Below, piece after piece: positions 34,230 through 46,094 of a stretch of 64,000 bases of DNA (within the stretch, counting starts at the first letter, position 1; every line of letters starts with the position of its first letter). Source of the DNA: Massospora cicadina (taxonomy: Eukaryota; Entomophthoromycota; Entomophthoromycetes; Entomophthorales; Entomophthoraceae). Where the stretch lies: positions 17,417 to 81,416 of the forward strand of contig JAKSZP010013554.1 in assembly GCA_022478985.1 (NCBI GenBank). Reading direction: 5' to 3'. The position numbers and the translations under genes were made by a program. The notes under the pieces were generated by a model. That model searched no databases and was not told where the DNA came from. It saw only the letters and a program-made list of their open reading frames with translations.

Positions 34230-34440
34230 AGCTCCTTCACTCTTAGTGCTGTTGAGGACCATGGTCCCATATTCTCAATGGTGGTCAATTTCTGGAGAAA
34301 TTTTTCAGTTTCTTCATCAACTTTGTAGAAACTATGTTTACAGGTGCTCCACTATCAACAATAGCTACTACTTTGATCTTGTTGACCAGAATGACCATAT
34401 AAGTGCACTCAGAGTAACAGGAATTAAAAGAGGTTACTTA
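34230..34440 (-). pseudogene. aspartic protease of E3
   Basis: Minus-strand translation gives VVAIVDSGAPVNIVSTKLMKK, with the D-S-G active site, nearly the same as the E2 sequence IVDSGEPINIISTKL. The second half of the domain is lost at the internal deletion. Confidence 0.7.
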
Positions 34441-36780
34441 GTGAATATGTGAAGAATCCAGAGAATTAAGAGTGTTCTTCAGAATATTTCCAATACTGGG
34501 ACATTCATGGATGAATGTGTCAATTGGCATTGCTATATTGACCCCTTTCAGGCTTGGGGTATCTGATGCATTGCTCAGCCCTTCTGCTGAAATATTCTCA
34601 ATTATTTGTTGCACATACGGTTTAGCAACTACTTCAGAGGCTTCAGGTATGACAACCTTACTCTTAGAGCAAGTTACCGCATGTACATTTGTAAAATCTT
34701 TATTAAGTACCAAATTTGAATTTGTTTCATTGTTAAGCGAGGCCCTGTGGCCTGCATATTCTTGTCTATTGGGTGGGACTGGTGTCTTGGGCACAATAGA
34801 GCATCCCACATCTATTGTGATTGTTCTTTTCCCTTCTCCTACACATTATTGGGAAGTACTACATTGACATTATGCTGACAGCATCGAGAAGCAAAGTGTC
34901 CTTTATGGTTGAAATTATAACAGATAATGTCATTCATTGAGCGTTTGTAATTTGTATTTGAGTTTTGCTCAGTTTAACAGGTGAATTATTATCAATCTTC
35001 TTATTGGTTTTGAAGGGTTTCCCAACAGAAGCAGCAGGTCCTGATTTGTGCCCAATATTAGGAGGGCCATAATTCTGTGAACATCTGCACAAATTAATCA
35101 ACTAATTCAGATGTTGCAAGATTTTGTACAAAAGCAGACATTAAAACGTTTGACAAATTTTGGTAAAGTTGTACCGCATGTTCTAGCGCAATCTTAGCGT
35201 CAAAATCAACCATAGCCTTGGTGCCTAGGAGTACTTATGCTTCACAATAGAATTGATCTGCAAATTCATCAATTGCTTCATCTTTCTTAAAGCGAATATT
35301 CATAAATTTAGATTTTCTGGTCAACATCCATTCTGGACCTCCAAATTCATAAAGCACTACCTCTTTAACTTTGGTGCAAGTTGGGTTTTCATTAATATGG
35401 GATATAATCAACTCAATTCTCCACTGATCCAAGAATCTAATCATAGTGGCTGCTTTGTTGCGGCCACTGGCCCCATACATAGCCAATTTAAAGCATTTTA
35501 CAAATGTGGTTATACTTCCATTCTTATCAAATGCAGACAGGTTTTCTGGTTTTGTAAATAATTCTTTTCTGTCCATGGTTATCAGAATTACTTCTTTGTT
35601 GGCTTGGGCCAGAAGTACTTGGGCGCTGAGGCACTGCACTATGATTTAAGGTGCTGGAGTCGGCCAAAACAACCATATTGCTAGGCATTTGTTAACATGG
35701 CACAGCATCCATTTTAGTAGCTACTTCCAAAGCTTCGTCCTCATAGTATTTGGAAGCATTTTCAGTTGAATGGTTTATGGCACGTTGGCAGCACCCATCA
35801 TCCAAAGTTCATATTTGATCATTAATTTCATTTTCCCAATTAACACAATTTTTATCTTTAACTTTTAACTTCACAGTTTCCTCATTCAAACTATTAATTT
35901 GTAATTGAAAGGTGGAAATCACTTGGTCCTTTTCCTTAATTGTCTTCTTACACTGTTTTACTTCTCCATTAAGAATATTGTTTGACTCATTAATATCAGT
36001 GACCTCCTCATTAATATTATTGATCTATCAATTAAGACGATCAATAGAACCTTGAATTATTTCGTTTTCCACCCATTGGCCTTCAAATTGTGTTTTCCAA
36101 TAATTGATTTTTTGGTTTAATCATCCAACCTGAAAAATTTGGGTGCACAGTCATCGATACTAATCACATAATTCATCATTATTGTTTAGCTGCGCCTCTT
36201 GGGCTTCATGATTAAGCCTCAAGGACTATGAAACATTTATGGAAGTCTGGTAGATATTATTAGCCCAAGTTTTGCTAATTCCTCTTTCTTCTAAGAAATT
36301 GTCAAAGATAGGATGCAATCTGTTGTTTAGCTCTTGTGCTAATTCTGCTACTCTGTCATTAGCCTAAGTAGCTAGATTATAGTCTGCTTCCAAACAAGAA
36401 TGGACTTCAGCAAGTTGGCCTCTAATCGCTTGTTTAAAGTTTGGGCCGCCTGGATGGAGTTGCATGAGAAGTTTACCAACTTGGTAATGGCCTCGTGATG
36501 GCGGGAGATTGTCATCTGCGAATTTCTGGAGGTGGGGTGTACAAATTTAATTAAGTATTGGGTGATATTCTATAACCCAATTAAATTATTTCAGACTTGA
36601 GCTACGCTCAATTGATGATGAGCTAAATATCTCATCCACAACACATCATGATTTCTTTAATAAAAAGTGATACTACTGTTGTCCACAGGCTCGTGTCCCA
36701 TTTGATACCCTCTTAACAACTGATGTTCAAGACGTTCCAGTTCTTCAGGTGAAATGGGTTCATCAGGGTAGGTAATGATA
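34441..36780 (-). pseudogene. gag of E3
   Basis: Read right to left: a start region near 36792-36980, a coiled coil (35800-36060, for example NINEEVTDINESNNILNGEV), a capsid-type segment (35235-35639, with TMIRFLDQWRIELIISHI and KSKFMNIRFKKDEAIDEF), a zinc knuckle CYNFNHKGHFASRC at 34881-34922 in which the second Cys has become Phe, and a linker open for 123 codons (34438-34809). Gag would assemble particles. Stops separate the pieces, but the plan is complete, unlike pol. Confidence 0.7.
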
Positions 36781-36898
36781 GGTACGTCATTTTAATTAAT
36801 CTGGGACATGGTCATTTCTGTATTCCCATTAGGCCCAGTAATAGTTCTAAAAAATTTATTGGGATTACTCCCATACTTGGCATGGTCACCATCTGCGT

Positions 36899-36916
36899 TC
36901 ACAGCCATGAGCGCCA
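36899..36916 (-). other. primer-binding site of E3
   Basis: Two bases after the 5' LTR (minus strand) lies TGGCGCTCATGGCTGTGA. TGG at this position fits a tRNA 3' end. Confidence 0.55.
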
Positions 36917-37783
36917 CTTGTTGAATTTTAGGTCTATTGAGGATGTCTGGTTCTTCTTCTGCGGTAAGGTAAAGTTTCAAACGTCTATTGTATGAGGATA
37001 ATAGACCAGATGGTGACTATAGTTAATATATAACTCCTTGGTAATTACACTTGAAGCCATATTCTTCTGTTGTTACTTAGACAATGGCACGCTGCCCTTA
37101 TCCTAAGGATCTTAAGTAAATCCTTTACTTAATATAACATGAAGTATTAAATACAAAAAAGCTTATAAATTAAACTATAAACTAGTGGTAATAGTTGATG
37201 AAATATTAGTATCAACTTGGGATAATTTATAGGGTTTTATGTTCACCACATCTTACCCATGACGCCTCAATTTCAATGGCACTTGGCCAAAAAGTAACAA
37301 GTTCATTTGAGGGTCTACAATCCACATGACTCAAGACATCTCAAACGCCTCAGAGTCAGTCTCAAACTAGGAAATTTCTCAAGAAAGCATTTCTAACGTC
37401 TCTGCAAATAGCTGAACCAATACTCATCTCAAGCAATTGGCAACATATACCTAGGCGATTCATTTACTTAATTAGTAATTAATTTACTCAAAAACTCAAT
37501 TGACATTAAAACTAATTTAAACGTAGACCAAATAAGCCCACATGCCCGGGTCATTTAGTCAGCTATTATTTAAGTCCAACCAAACCAACAAAGCCCCATA
37601 CCCATGTCATCATAGTCAATATTATTAAGTGGAATTGCTAGGCCACGGATCTTAAGCTTTGCATAAGCTTAAAATATTCCTGATCTAACCTTAATATTTC
37701 TCATTGCAAACACTTTTGCAACCTATTCAATTAAAGACTGAATCTAGTTTGATTTTTCTCACAGAGGAGATTAGTCTGCGCCC

Positions 37784-39190
37784 ATGTCAGGGAGCAGTTG
37801 GGCAAGAAAGGTAAGAGGAGCAGGTGGAAGGCCCGCGGCCTCCAACGTTCAAAAACGCCCCAGAGAATCTGGAAGAATTGACAAAAATCTTAAAAAACTG
37901 GCGGTTATGATTTCCCCGGAGATACTCGCATGGCAAGCACGATGCAACCAGTACATCAACATGCCTCACTCCCAACCACTTTCATTGGTGGAATTTGGAG
38001 TCCGCGTGTATCTAGACATCCAAAAAACGGCCTTATGGAAAAATTTTGTGAAGATGTACACAAAATTTTCCTGACCGCGGTGTACGTTGCACCTCACTCC
38101 ATGTCATGCAGTTGGCTGGACCTAGGTTTTGAGAGCAAAAAAGCAGCAGATGAGGCTGCAATGATGCGCATAGTGATTGACCTCCCTGAAAGGCAATGGG
38201 TCATCAAAACCAAATGCACCAGATGGACAAAATCAAACCAAATTTTCCTCACGTTTGACTTTTTGCCTACTACGGTAAAACGTGACATCTTGGAACAAAA
38301 CCTGAAAGATGGTCTCGCCATATATGGTGAAATACAATCTTTTGAAATGCAATGCTTCACGCTGATGCCACACCTGTGCACCAGCAAAGCCATCACAGTT
38401 CTGACCCCATCTGAGGAGATCGCGAAGGACCTAACCCAGATCCCGCACTCCACTTTTATTGATATCACAGGGCATACTACCCACCCATTCTGGGTGACCG
38501 TGGACAGCGCACCCCCCATTTGCACCATTGTGACGCGTTTGGCCACAAGGCGCACGCATGCCCCATCAAGGAGGGTGTCACATTCCAAGAGCACCCCTCA
38601 GCGGCCATGGCCAATGGAGAGGCACACTACAAACCAACTGCAAGCACCAAGGATGCTTTCCCGTGGGGAGCACAAGGCTGCTACCTTTTGGTAAAGCCTA
38701 TCTCTCCGCAAGAATGGAAGAAGGCTAAGCAGGCTCATAGGGCCGCGGCTAAGGAAATGGCCAAGGCCACCACCGCTATCCCACACTCACAACGCCAGGA
38801 GGACATGGAAACCTTTGCAGCAGAAGCAACTCAGGAATCCATCAACCAATCAGATTGGGAAGCTCATGCCAAGTGGGCCACTCAATCTGAGGATCTGATG
38901 GGAGACTTGATCTCATCCAATCGTTGCACCTAAGCTCCAGTCAAAACTGACTTGGGACCTATCCCAACTGAAATTTTTTTTTGACCCACTCAACAGTGCT
39001 CTGAACTCATCCGCACCACAAAAAATTCGTCTGACGTCAGGAAAACAAAAAGTGAAGGCCAAAGCCAATTCAACTCTTTCCACAAAAATCAACAAAAACT
39101 CTGATAGTGTTGCTGCTAACACCCGCACTGCTGTGAAAGCCCATGGGGACCTTGAAGAGGCTGGTGGGCCTGGGGGCCCACCCCCTCGCA
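37784..39190 (+). pseudogene. LINE-3 ORF1
   Basis: Starts at ATG 37784 (MSGSSWARKVRG), open for 96 codons, then shifted. 37930-38694 carries the RRM-like region (LTFDFLPTTVKRDILEQN), and 38520-38933 the knuckle region (HHCDAFGHKAHACPIKEG). A one-base deletion at about 38525 breaks the first Cys pair of the knuckle. Layout as in LINE-2 ORF1. Confidence 0.8.
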
Positions 39191-39200
39191 CCTAAGGTGT

Positions 39201-39930
39201 GATGGGGGAAACCTTCACTTTAGGGACGTTGAATATCGCTGGACTCAAGGCCTCCCCATCCTGGGCTAGGAAACTGAGTTTTTACAACACAAATTACCCG
39301 TGGATATCCTGGCCATCCAGGAGTCCCACTGTCCATGAGGTTCTGAGGAAACTTGGAAAACAATGCTCCTCCCATCCCTATCCTTTTGGTCAAAGCACTG
39401 TGGGGTGCTAATTCAGAAAAATAATTTTTTCAAATTTGTATCCTCAGAAACATTCCTAAATGGCTGAGTGCTCGTCGTCACCTTCTCGTGGGCCAACATA
39501 GCACACACAATTGTCAACATTTATGCCCCAAACGGTGCATATGAGCATTGGGAATTTTTCTCATTGGTCAAATCCCTCCCGCTACCCCCTGATTCTTTCT
39601 TAGTCAGTGACATGAACTGTTGGCTAACCTCACCAACGGACCAATGGCCTCCCTCACCCCATGCCCCACAGGGTCACATTGAACTATGCGTTCTAAAGGC
39701 CACCCTTGGGTTAATGGATGCACTGCCGTGACATGCCCCGCTGCTCAAAAACATGATGCATCCCCACATCCACAATGGCCAATTAAGGTCCATGACCTGC
39801 ATCGACCTTATTCTAATGCCGGTGAAATTCAAACCCCACATCTCCCACTTCACAAAAAACAAAATAGAATTCTCCGACCACCGACTGGTCTTGATAACAT
39901 ACCACCTACCTTTCACAGTTGCTAAGGCCC
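39201..39930 (+). pseudogene. LINE-3 ORF2: APE-type endonuclease
   Basis: MGETFTLGTLNIAGLKASPS begins at about 39201. Later motifs are spread over frames: IQESHC, VNIYAPNG, SDMNCWLTSP (Gly of GDMN changed to Ser), MTCIDLILMP and SDHRLVLI. TGA at 39336-39338 corresponds to CGA in LINE-2. Confidence 0.75.
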
Positions 39931-39999
39931 CACATTGGTGCAAAATCCGCCCCCCCCAAGCTCGCGTCACCAGGATTTTACACGTGGGTGGAAGAGGCA

Positions 40000-42822
40000 A
40001 CTTTGGCAAAAAATTTTGTTGCACCGATTTGCACGGACCCCATTTCCACATGGGCAACTTTCAAAGAGGACACCATCCGCCACTCTTGCCATCTCTCCTC
40101 CAGATGCTCATGAGCCACATCGGCGGTTATCTCGCGCGCTCTGGCAGAATTGGCACACTTAGAGTCCAACATTGCAGCTACAGGATACAGCCCTGCATGG
40201 GGCGGGAAGTGGGCGGAGGCAGCTGCCCACCTCAACGCACTTGAAAGGCAACACAAACATCAGGTTTGTGTCCAATACAGGGCCACATGCATCACTAAAG
40301 GTGACAAGTGCACCGCATATTTCTTTAAATTTTTTTTTTTTGCATCATGCCAGAGTGTGGCCTGCACACAGGTGCGAAGATCGGATAATTCTATTGCGGA
40401 TGCACTGGCCAAAGTGGCAAGCGATATGCAAAAATATTACTCCAAGTTGTACCGAGCTGAACCAATTCAGCCAGCTGAAGTGGTGGAATTTCTCGACCGA
40501 GCTCATATCTGCACCATTTTCCAATACCCAGAAATAATGAATTTAATTACTCCGAACAAATTATGGACAGCCATTCATGGTGCGCCAAACCAAAAATGCC
40601 CAGGCCCAGATGGCATTCCATATGAGTTCTACAAAAAATATTTCAAATATATATCTCCACTTCTGCTTGCCTCACTTAACCAAAGCCTGTTGGAAACGCG
40701 CCTCCTACCAGTAAGACATGAGGCATTTACTGTCACGCTCTTCAAGAAAGGGGATAAGCTTGACTTAGCCAACTGGTGCCCCATTTCTCTAACAAACACA
40801 GACACCAAAATTTTAACAAAAATTATGGCTAACTGATTAGGGACTGTAGCATCTGCCACCATCTCCCCAGAACAATTCGGTTTCATCCCCAGAAGGTCAA
40901 TTTAAGATAACGTGCACTCTGTGGCTAATGTATGTTAGTTTACAGCCTCTGGGGCACTTGTACTCTTGGACCAACAAAAGGCCTATGATAGAGTAAACTG
41001 GGAATACCTAAGGGCCTGCCTCCATCAATTCCGCCTACCCCCTCGCTTCATCAACTGGGTGATGCTGCTCACGGAATCTGCAACAATGGCAGTACGTGGC
41101 CCAGGCTTCCTAATGGAAGTAGTCCGCCCTCAAAGGGGCTTGCGACAAGGGGACCCCCTCAGCCCACTCTTATATAACTTCAGCCTTGACCCACTACTGC
41201 GAAATGTGAATGCCAACTCACTGGGGTCCATGTGCCAGGCCAAGCCCCAGTCAAAATATTGGCATTCGCAGATGATTGTGTGGTTGGGGTGGCTAATAAT
41301 CAAGATGCACGCGCGCTTGAAGCTCTCATCCAGGAATATTCCCAGGTAAGCAACGCGGCACTGAACGCCTCCAAAACCGAAATCATCCTCCTTGGTCGGT
41401 TTCAGAACTGCTGGGCCCCAGCAGTTAGTTCCCAACCCGGCCCATCTGCTCGCCCACGTCCACGCCTTACTAACTCAACACACACCGCTCCACTGGTGCT
41501 CCCCTTCGTGCCACGGCCTACCATAGGACCGGTGCGCCATCTGGGCGTGTTGATGGAGGCAGGCGGATATGTGTCAGCAGTCATGGAGTGCCATATTCTG
41601 GACAATGTGACGAAGCGAATCGCCTCTCTCAGAGCCCACCCTACTTCCCTGACTGGCAGGGTTGTTTTAGCCAACTCTATGCTCCTATCTAAAGTCTGGT
41701 TTGGAGCCCACGCCATCCCTTTCTCCCCAAGCTTCTTCAAATCCTTGTATGCTTTGCTACAAGGATGGCTTTGGTCAGGCCGCCCTCCACCAGTGTGGCT
41801 AGAGGTCATGTTTGGCCCTCATCATCATGGTGGCATGGGCCTGCTTGACTTCAAAGCCCATGCTGCCAAGATCCTGGGCACCTGGATCGCTGCCGTCACC
41901 GCACCCACACTCCCATCCTAACACTGGTCCCGCGCAGCCCGCTCCAACTTCTCCTGAGCCTTGGGCCCCAACAATCCATCAAACCCCCACTCCCTGATGA
42001 AATACCTCGCATCACACACATCGGCCACAGGTCCTCACGGGACAAAAACCCACTACAAACGAATCCTACTCTCCATGCGAAGCGCAGAGTGGAGAATTTG
42101 TATTAGTGGACATACAACCCAAAGAGGCCGCCCCTCTCCTCAGTTCACACAAGAGGTACAGGGGCTACCCATCCATGATGGCGTGATCCCCATTTGGCCC
42201 CATGTCCTATCCAGGGTGGACTACCTGGACATGATGGACATCCCTTACTCCATTGAGACCCAAAAACTATCTGGAAATACGTACACCATCCTCTGTTTCA
42301 GCCTCAAGTCCACTCCCATGTGTGGCGCTGCCTGAGGCGGGTGTATCGTACAGCTGAGCGCTCTAACGCTTTACACTCATCCTGTGTCATGTGTGGCCAG
42401 TACAGAACGCTGTTCCACCACCAGGAGAAGTGCCCTACCTCTAAAGTGATATGGTGCGAAGTTTAACGTCTTCTGGGCCAGAATCAAACACATCCCTTCA
42501 GTCTGTCAAGAGATATGTTTGCTTCATCAATGGCCTCCTCCCTTCCACCCTCCCTCCATGCTTTGGTGGTTGCAATCGCCATGTGGACCATCCACACGAT
42601 TGTCTTAGATGCCATCGCAGGCTCCACCCCCACCCTCCTAGAAGCTGTCCACAGATTCCGGTCTCATTTGGTGGACCACTTTCAAGCGTGGATGTTTGGA
42701 TACCTCCCACTGCGTCGCCAACAGCTGGTCTCCTCCTGGTCTTCAGTCTGGTTCATCAAATCAGACCCCTTCCTCCACATGTGCTCAGTAGTGGCTATGG
42801 CCCCTTCACACGTTCCCTCCCC
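40000..42822 (+). pseudogene. LINE-3 ORF2: reverse transcriptase and zinc motif
   Basis: 40150-40836 is a 228-codon frame with KCPGPDGIPYEFYKKY and NWCPISLTNTDTKILTK. It continues, after stops, with DQQKAYDRVNWEYLRACL and RGLRQGDPLSPLLYNFSLD (40966-41349), the intact catalytic FADD (41265-41276), then TGRVVLANSMLLSKVWFGAH (41232-41921), and a zinc-motif end near 42390-42440. About ten frame breaks relative to LINE-2 are visible. Confidence 0.85.
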
Positions 42823-43092
42823 CTCCCCATAAGTGGCGTTCCCGCTGGCAACAAGAGATAGCATCGCTTCTCTGGGGGTGCATCCCCTGGTACTAAGTTT
42901 ATCTGTACTGAGTCATATTCGGAAGTGTCCGTCCCATAGTCGGCTTTCCCCGCAATAAATTTAAAATTTAAAATATTCCTTATCTATAATCACTGATATC
43001 TGATATGATCCATAACAATTTAAGCGTGTTAACATTATTATGTCCCTATTAAATATCTGACAATTAGATTCAGTCAACAACTCAACACCGCC

Positions 43093-43303
43093 TTTGAGAT
43101 TATAAACTTAGTTCTGTATTATCAAAATTGAATAGCACTACTAGGAAGAAAGCTAGATTCCATATGGGATGGGCCATATGATATAACCTATAAACACAAA
43201 GAAAAGTACTCAATCAATTATCTTGAAACTGGAGTAACAAAAATCTCTTTAATATGTAATTAATGTTTCAGTATTTCCCTGTAAAAATCCTTGAAGGGGG
43301 TGA
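43093..43303 (+). pseudogene. integrase C-terminal end of E4
   Basis: Continues the E4 integrase after E3. It contains IWDGPYDIT (about 43160-43186), a GPY/F-type motif, and a following SINYLETGV-like strand. Related minus-strand sequence is in E5 at 49500-49680. It ends in the purine tract TTGAAGGGGGTGA (43290-43302). Confidence 0.65.
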
Positions 43304-43663
43304 TGTCAGATATCAGAATATCAGAAATGATGTTAAGAATATTGCCCGCTTAACTCCCACGATTAAATTGTTGTCTATACCTGAGAAGGGAGTTAAATGA
43401 GCTACTTATAAGTATTACCTGAAGAATTTGCTAGTTGTTACAGCTCAAATCGACATTAGAAAAACTCAGTCAGATCAAACTGAGCCAAAGATACCCCAAG
43501 ATGAATAGTAACTGATTAAAATGAAGGATCATCATGAGGTCAGGTGACTAATACTCAAGATGGCACTTGAGGTAGTAATTTAATATGTACCTGAAAAAGG
43601 GTAATAATAGAGTCTGCTAAGAGGTCAACCTAAGTGATAACAATTCTCATCTAAATTGGCACA
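43304..43663 (+). repeat. 3' LTR of E4
   Basis: About 360 bp, starting TGTCAGATATCAG and ending AATTGGCACA. Its reverse complement matches 49106-49463 and 62399-62738. It directly follows the purine tract of a plus-strand element, so it is a 3' LTR. Confidence 0.7.
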
Positions 43664-43781
43664 TTAAAAGGTTGTTTTTAATCTATCAAAAATATACTAC
43701 AAAGCTTTTATTTCCCATTACTATCACTTTTATTAACATGATTCTCTGCAAATTTTCTGAATTTGACAATCAACCAGGAAA

Positions 43782-45290
43782 ATGAGCAGATTTGTACGCA
43801 CCAACACCAGTTGGGCAAAAGTAGCCAGCGCAAAAGGCCCCAAACCTACCCAACACATTGGAGAAAAACACCCTGGCAGTATGTTGGGACAACCTCCCCC
43901 AAAAAAGGGTGAGCATAGTGCTGCACCCGGAGTTTTGCAATTTCTGAAAAAAATGGGCAGTTTCACAAAATCAAACATTCCCAACCCTTGTCCTCCCTCA
44001 TAAACAGCCTTAGAATTATGGTCAGTGATACCTCTCTCAAGTTATGGGAAAAAATGGGGGAGGCCTTCTCCACAATTTTCCCAAACACCGTTTTGGTAAA
44101 TTTTATAAAATTTACATAGAGGATGGGTGGATGTCAGGTTCATGCTGCGGAGGAAGTGACAGATGCAGCAAAAACCAAATTTTCTGCAAAGATTAACAAC
44201 GAAGATCGCATTATCTGCACGGTGCACACACAATGGAATGAGGCAAGTGACCTATTCATCATATTTGACTGACTCCTGGGCACCATGCACCATGATATCC
44301 TCGATGATGAGCTCTACGTGGGCCTCAAAATTTATGGCGAAATTAAACAATCTGAATTCAAAAAATTCCCCCTCCTGCCCCACCTATGCACAGGGAAGGC
44401 AATAGCCATTATTGAACCCAACCAGGACGTGGTAGAAGATATCACCCTCATTCCATGCATGGCGACCATCACCCTGATGGCAGCATATCTCACCCATTCC
44501 ACATCACACCAGAACACACTCCTCCCATCTGCGGCTTCTGCTCAGCTCTAGGCCACAAAGACTAAGCATGCCCCATCAAATGCGGGGTGGAAGCACCAGA
44601 ATTTTGTGAAGATGATATGGATGAAACGAGCCCAACCTTTGGTAGATGAAGGACACCACTTACACCTTCCACTGGGGCAAAAGAGCTGAAATTACTTTAG
44701 TTGAACCCATTTTGCCAAAGGATCTCCATCATGCATAGGCCGCCCATAAGCAGGCCACGAATTCTGCTAAAACCCAAGCCCACACCATGATTTCCCCAGA
44801 CCAGATTCAGTCAGATGCCATGGCAGCATAGCAAAATAACTTTTCAGATCCCCCACATAAAATCCAACAAAATCAAAGAAAAGTTTTCAAACACAACCAA
44901 TCAGACGCCTCCAATCACACTGAAGCAGAACCACCATGCACCACTGTGGATCCTCCTAGCCAATCACACGTGACCAACAACAACGTGGTCCATGAGTATG
45001 ATATGGAAGATTTTTAGCCAATCACAAAGCAACAACTCTCCCACACAAAACCCAGTTGCCCCCACACCTAGCTTCTGCGCATTCAGCCCACAGGTAAGCA
45101 GCAGAAAATTTTTACGATGGTGGGGCACAACACAATCAACGCCAGAGCCAAACCTCATGGAGTAATCTGAGCCTAAAGAAATCAAACAAAACTGATGCTA
45201 TGACCACCGAGCAACATGCTGAAACCATTCTGGATGATTGGCCCCAAACTTGTAGTATGACCTGCGCTGCTAAGGAATGGGGTGACCCCA
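43782..45290 (+). pseudogene. LINE-4 ORF1
   Basis: MSRFVRTNTSWAKVASAKG begins at ATG 43782, matching the LINE-5 start. The first frame holds 73 codons of basic N-terminus; 44285-44551 covers the RRM-like region (LKIYGEIKQSEFKKFPLLPH), and the knuckle region near 44535-44580 is present but broken. A polar Asn/Gln/Thr-rich C-terminus reaches about 45290. Many stops. Confidence 0.7.
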
Positions 45291-45299
45291 GTGGGTCAC

Positions 45300-46010
45300 C
45301 CCAACGTTCCTGATGTGCGGATTATTGCAATCAACATAGGGACGCTCAACATTGTGGGAGCCAAAGCCCCCACATCCTGGACCAAAAAATGGCTTTCCTG
45401 CGCAATATCCCCATGGACATCTTGGCCGTCCAAGAACCCCACTGTCCACTGGGGGAGGAGGAGTCATGGTCAACCATGCTCTTCCTAACTAAATCCTTTT
45501 GGATGTACCACTGTAGGGTAGTAATTTGATCCAACCACAATCCCCCAGTAAACACCTGAAGCACATACTCTTTCCTGGAGGGATGGCTGCTTCTAACGGA
45601 TTTTGAGTGGAACAAAGAAAATCTCGCCGTAACATGCATATATGCCCCAAATGATCCAAATGACCGCGAAAAAAATTTCCGATATCCTCTCAATCCCTCT
45701 CACCAAGACAACGTTTTTCGCGGGAGATTTCAATTGCTGGCTCAACCCCATAATTGACCGCTGGCCTAAAACAAAGGCCATACCCCACGGCCACATGGAA
45801 CTTTGCATACTAAAGGCAACACTGGGCCTGTATGACACCATCCCCAAACAGGCCACCACATTGACCAACGTGATGAGGCCCCACTACAATAAAACCAACT
45901 GGTCTCAATGACTTGGATTGGCCTGATGCTCACCCTGTAGACTTCTGTCACCGTAAAAACTTTACTACAACAATTATCCCCCTCTCTGACCACCAAATGG
46001 TTTTAATAAA
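45300..46010 (+). pseudogene. LINE-4 ORF2: APE-type endonuclease
   Basis: Fragments in order: GTLNIVGAKAPTSW, QEPHCPL in a second frame, CIYAPNDPNDRE, FFAGDFNCWLNPI (intact GDFN, in 45642-45911), MTWIGLMLTL-like, and SDHQMVLIKL. Frame changes are frequent, and the ID of the fourth motif has changed. Confidence 0.75.
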
Positions 46011-46094
46011 ATTGACATACGTGGCAAAATACCAAAATCCACCGACCTGGCAAAAAGTTCACCCAAGCACCATCCATCTTCTGGAGCTAAAACT

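Larger units (their letters stand above)
37688..42967 (+). mobile_element. LINE-3, sister copy of LINE-2, in the E3 LTR
   Basis: Flanked by TTAAAATATTCCTGATCTA (37669-37687) and a one-mismatch copy (42968-42986). Length 5280 bp, collinear with LINE-2 throughout. The 3' tail is AATAAATTTAAAATTTAAA-like. Decayed by many transitions, but its RT active site FADD is intact. Confidence 0.93.
25823..43087 (-). mobile_element. Ty3/gypsy element E3, internally deleted, with SINE and two LINEs inside
   Basis: Bounded by LTRs TGTTAAAT...TTAACA and TGTTGAAT...CAACA (plus-strand view) and by the 5-bp duplication CCGCC (25818-25822 and 43088-43092). With insertions removed, both LTRs are about 870 bp. Minus-strand order is 5' LTR (36919-43087, split), primer site, gag, protease, integrase C-terminus, antisense frame region, 3' LTR. 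RT, RNase H and the integrase core are absent, so E3 depended on other elements for those functions. Confidence 0.9.
36919..43087 (-). repeat. 5' LTR of E3, split by LINE-3
   Basis: Two parts, 36919-37687 and 42987-43087, sum to 870 bp and are collinear with the other E3 LTR. LINE-3 lies between them. Confidence 0.9.

Noticed and set aside
34246..34452. Plus-strand 68-codon frame
   Set aside because: The minus strand encodes the E3 protease active site across the same bases.
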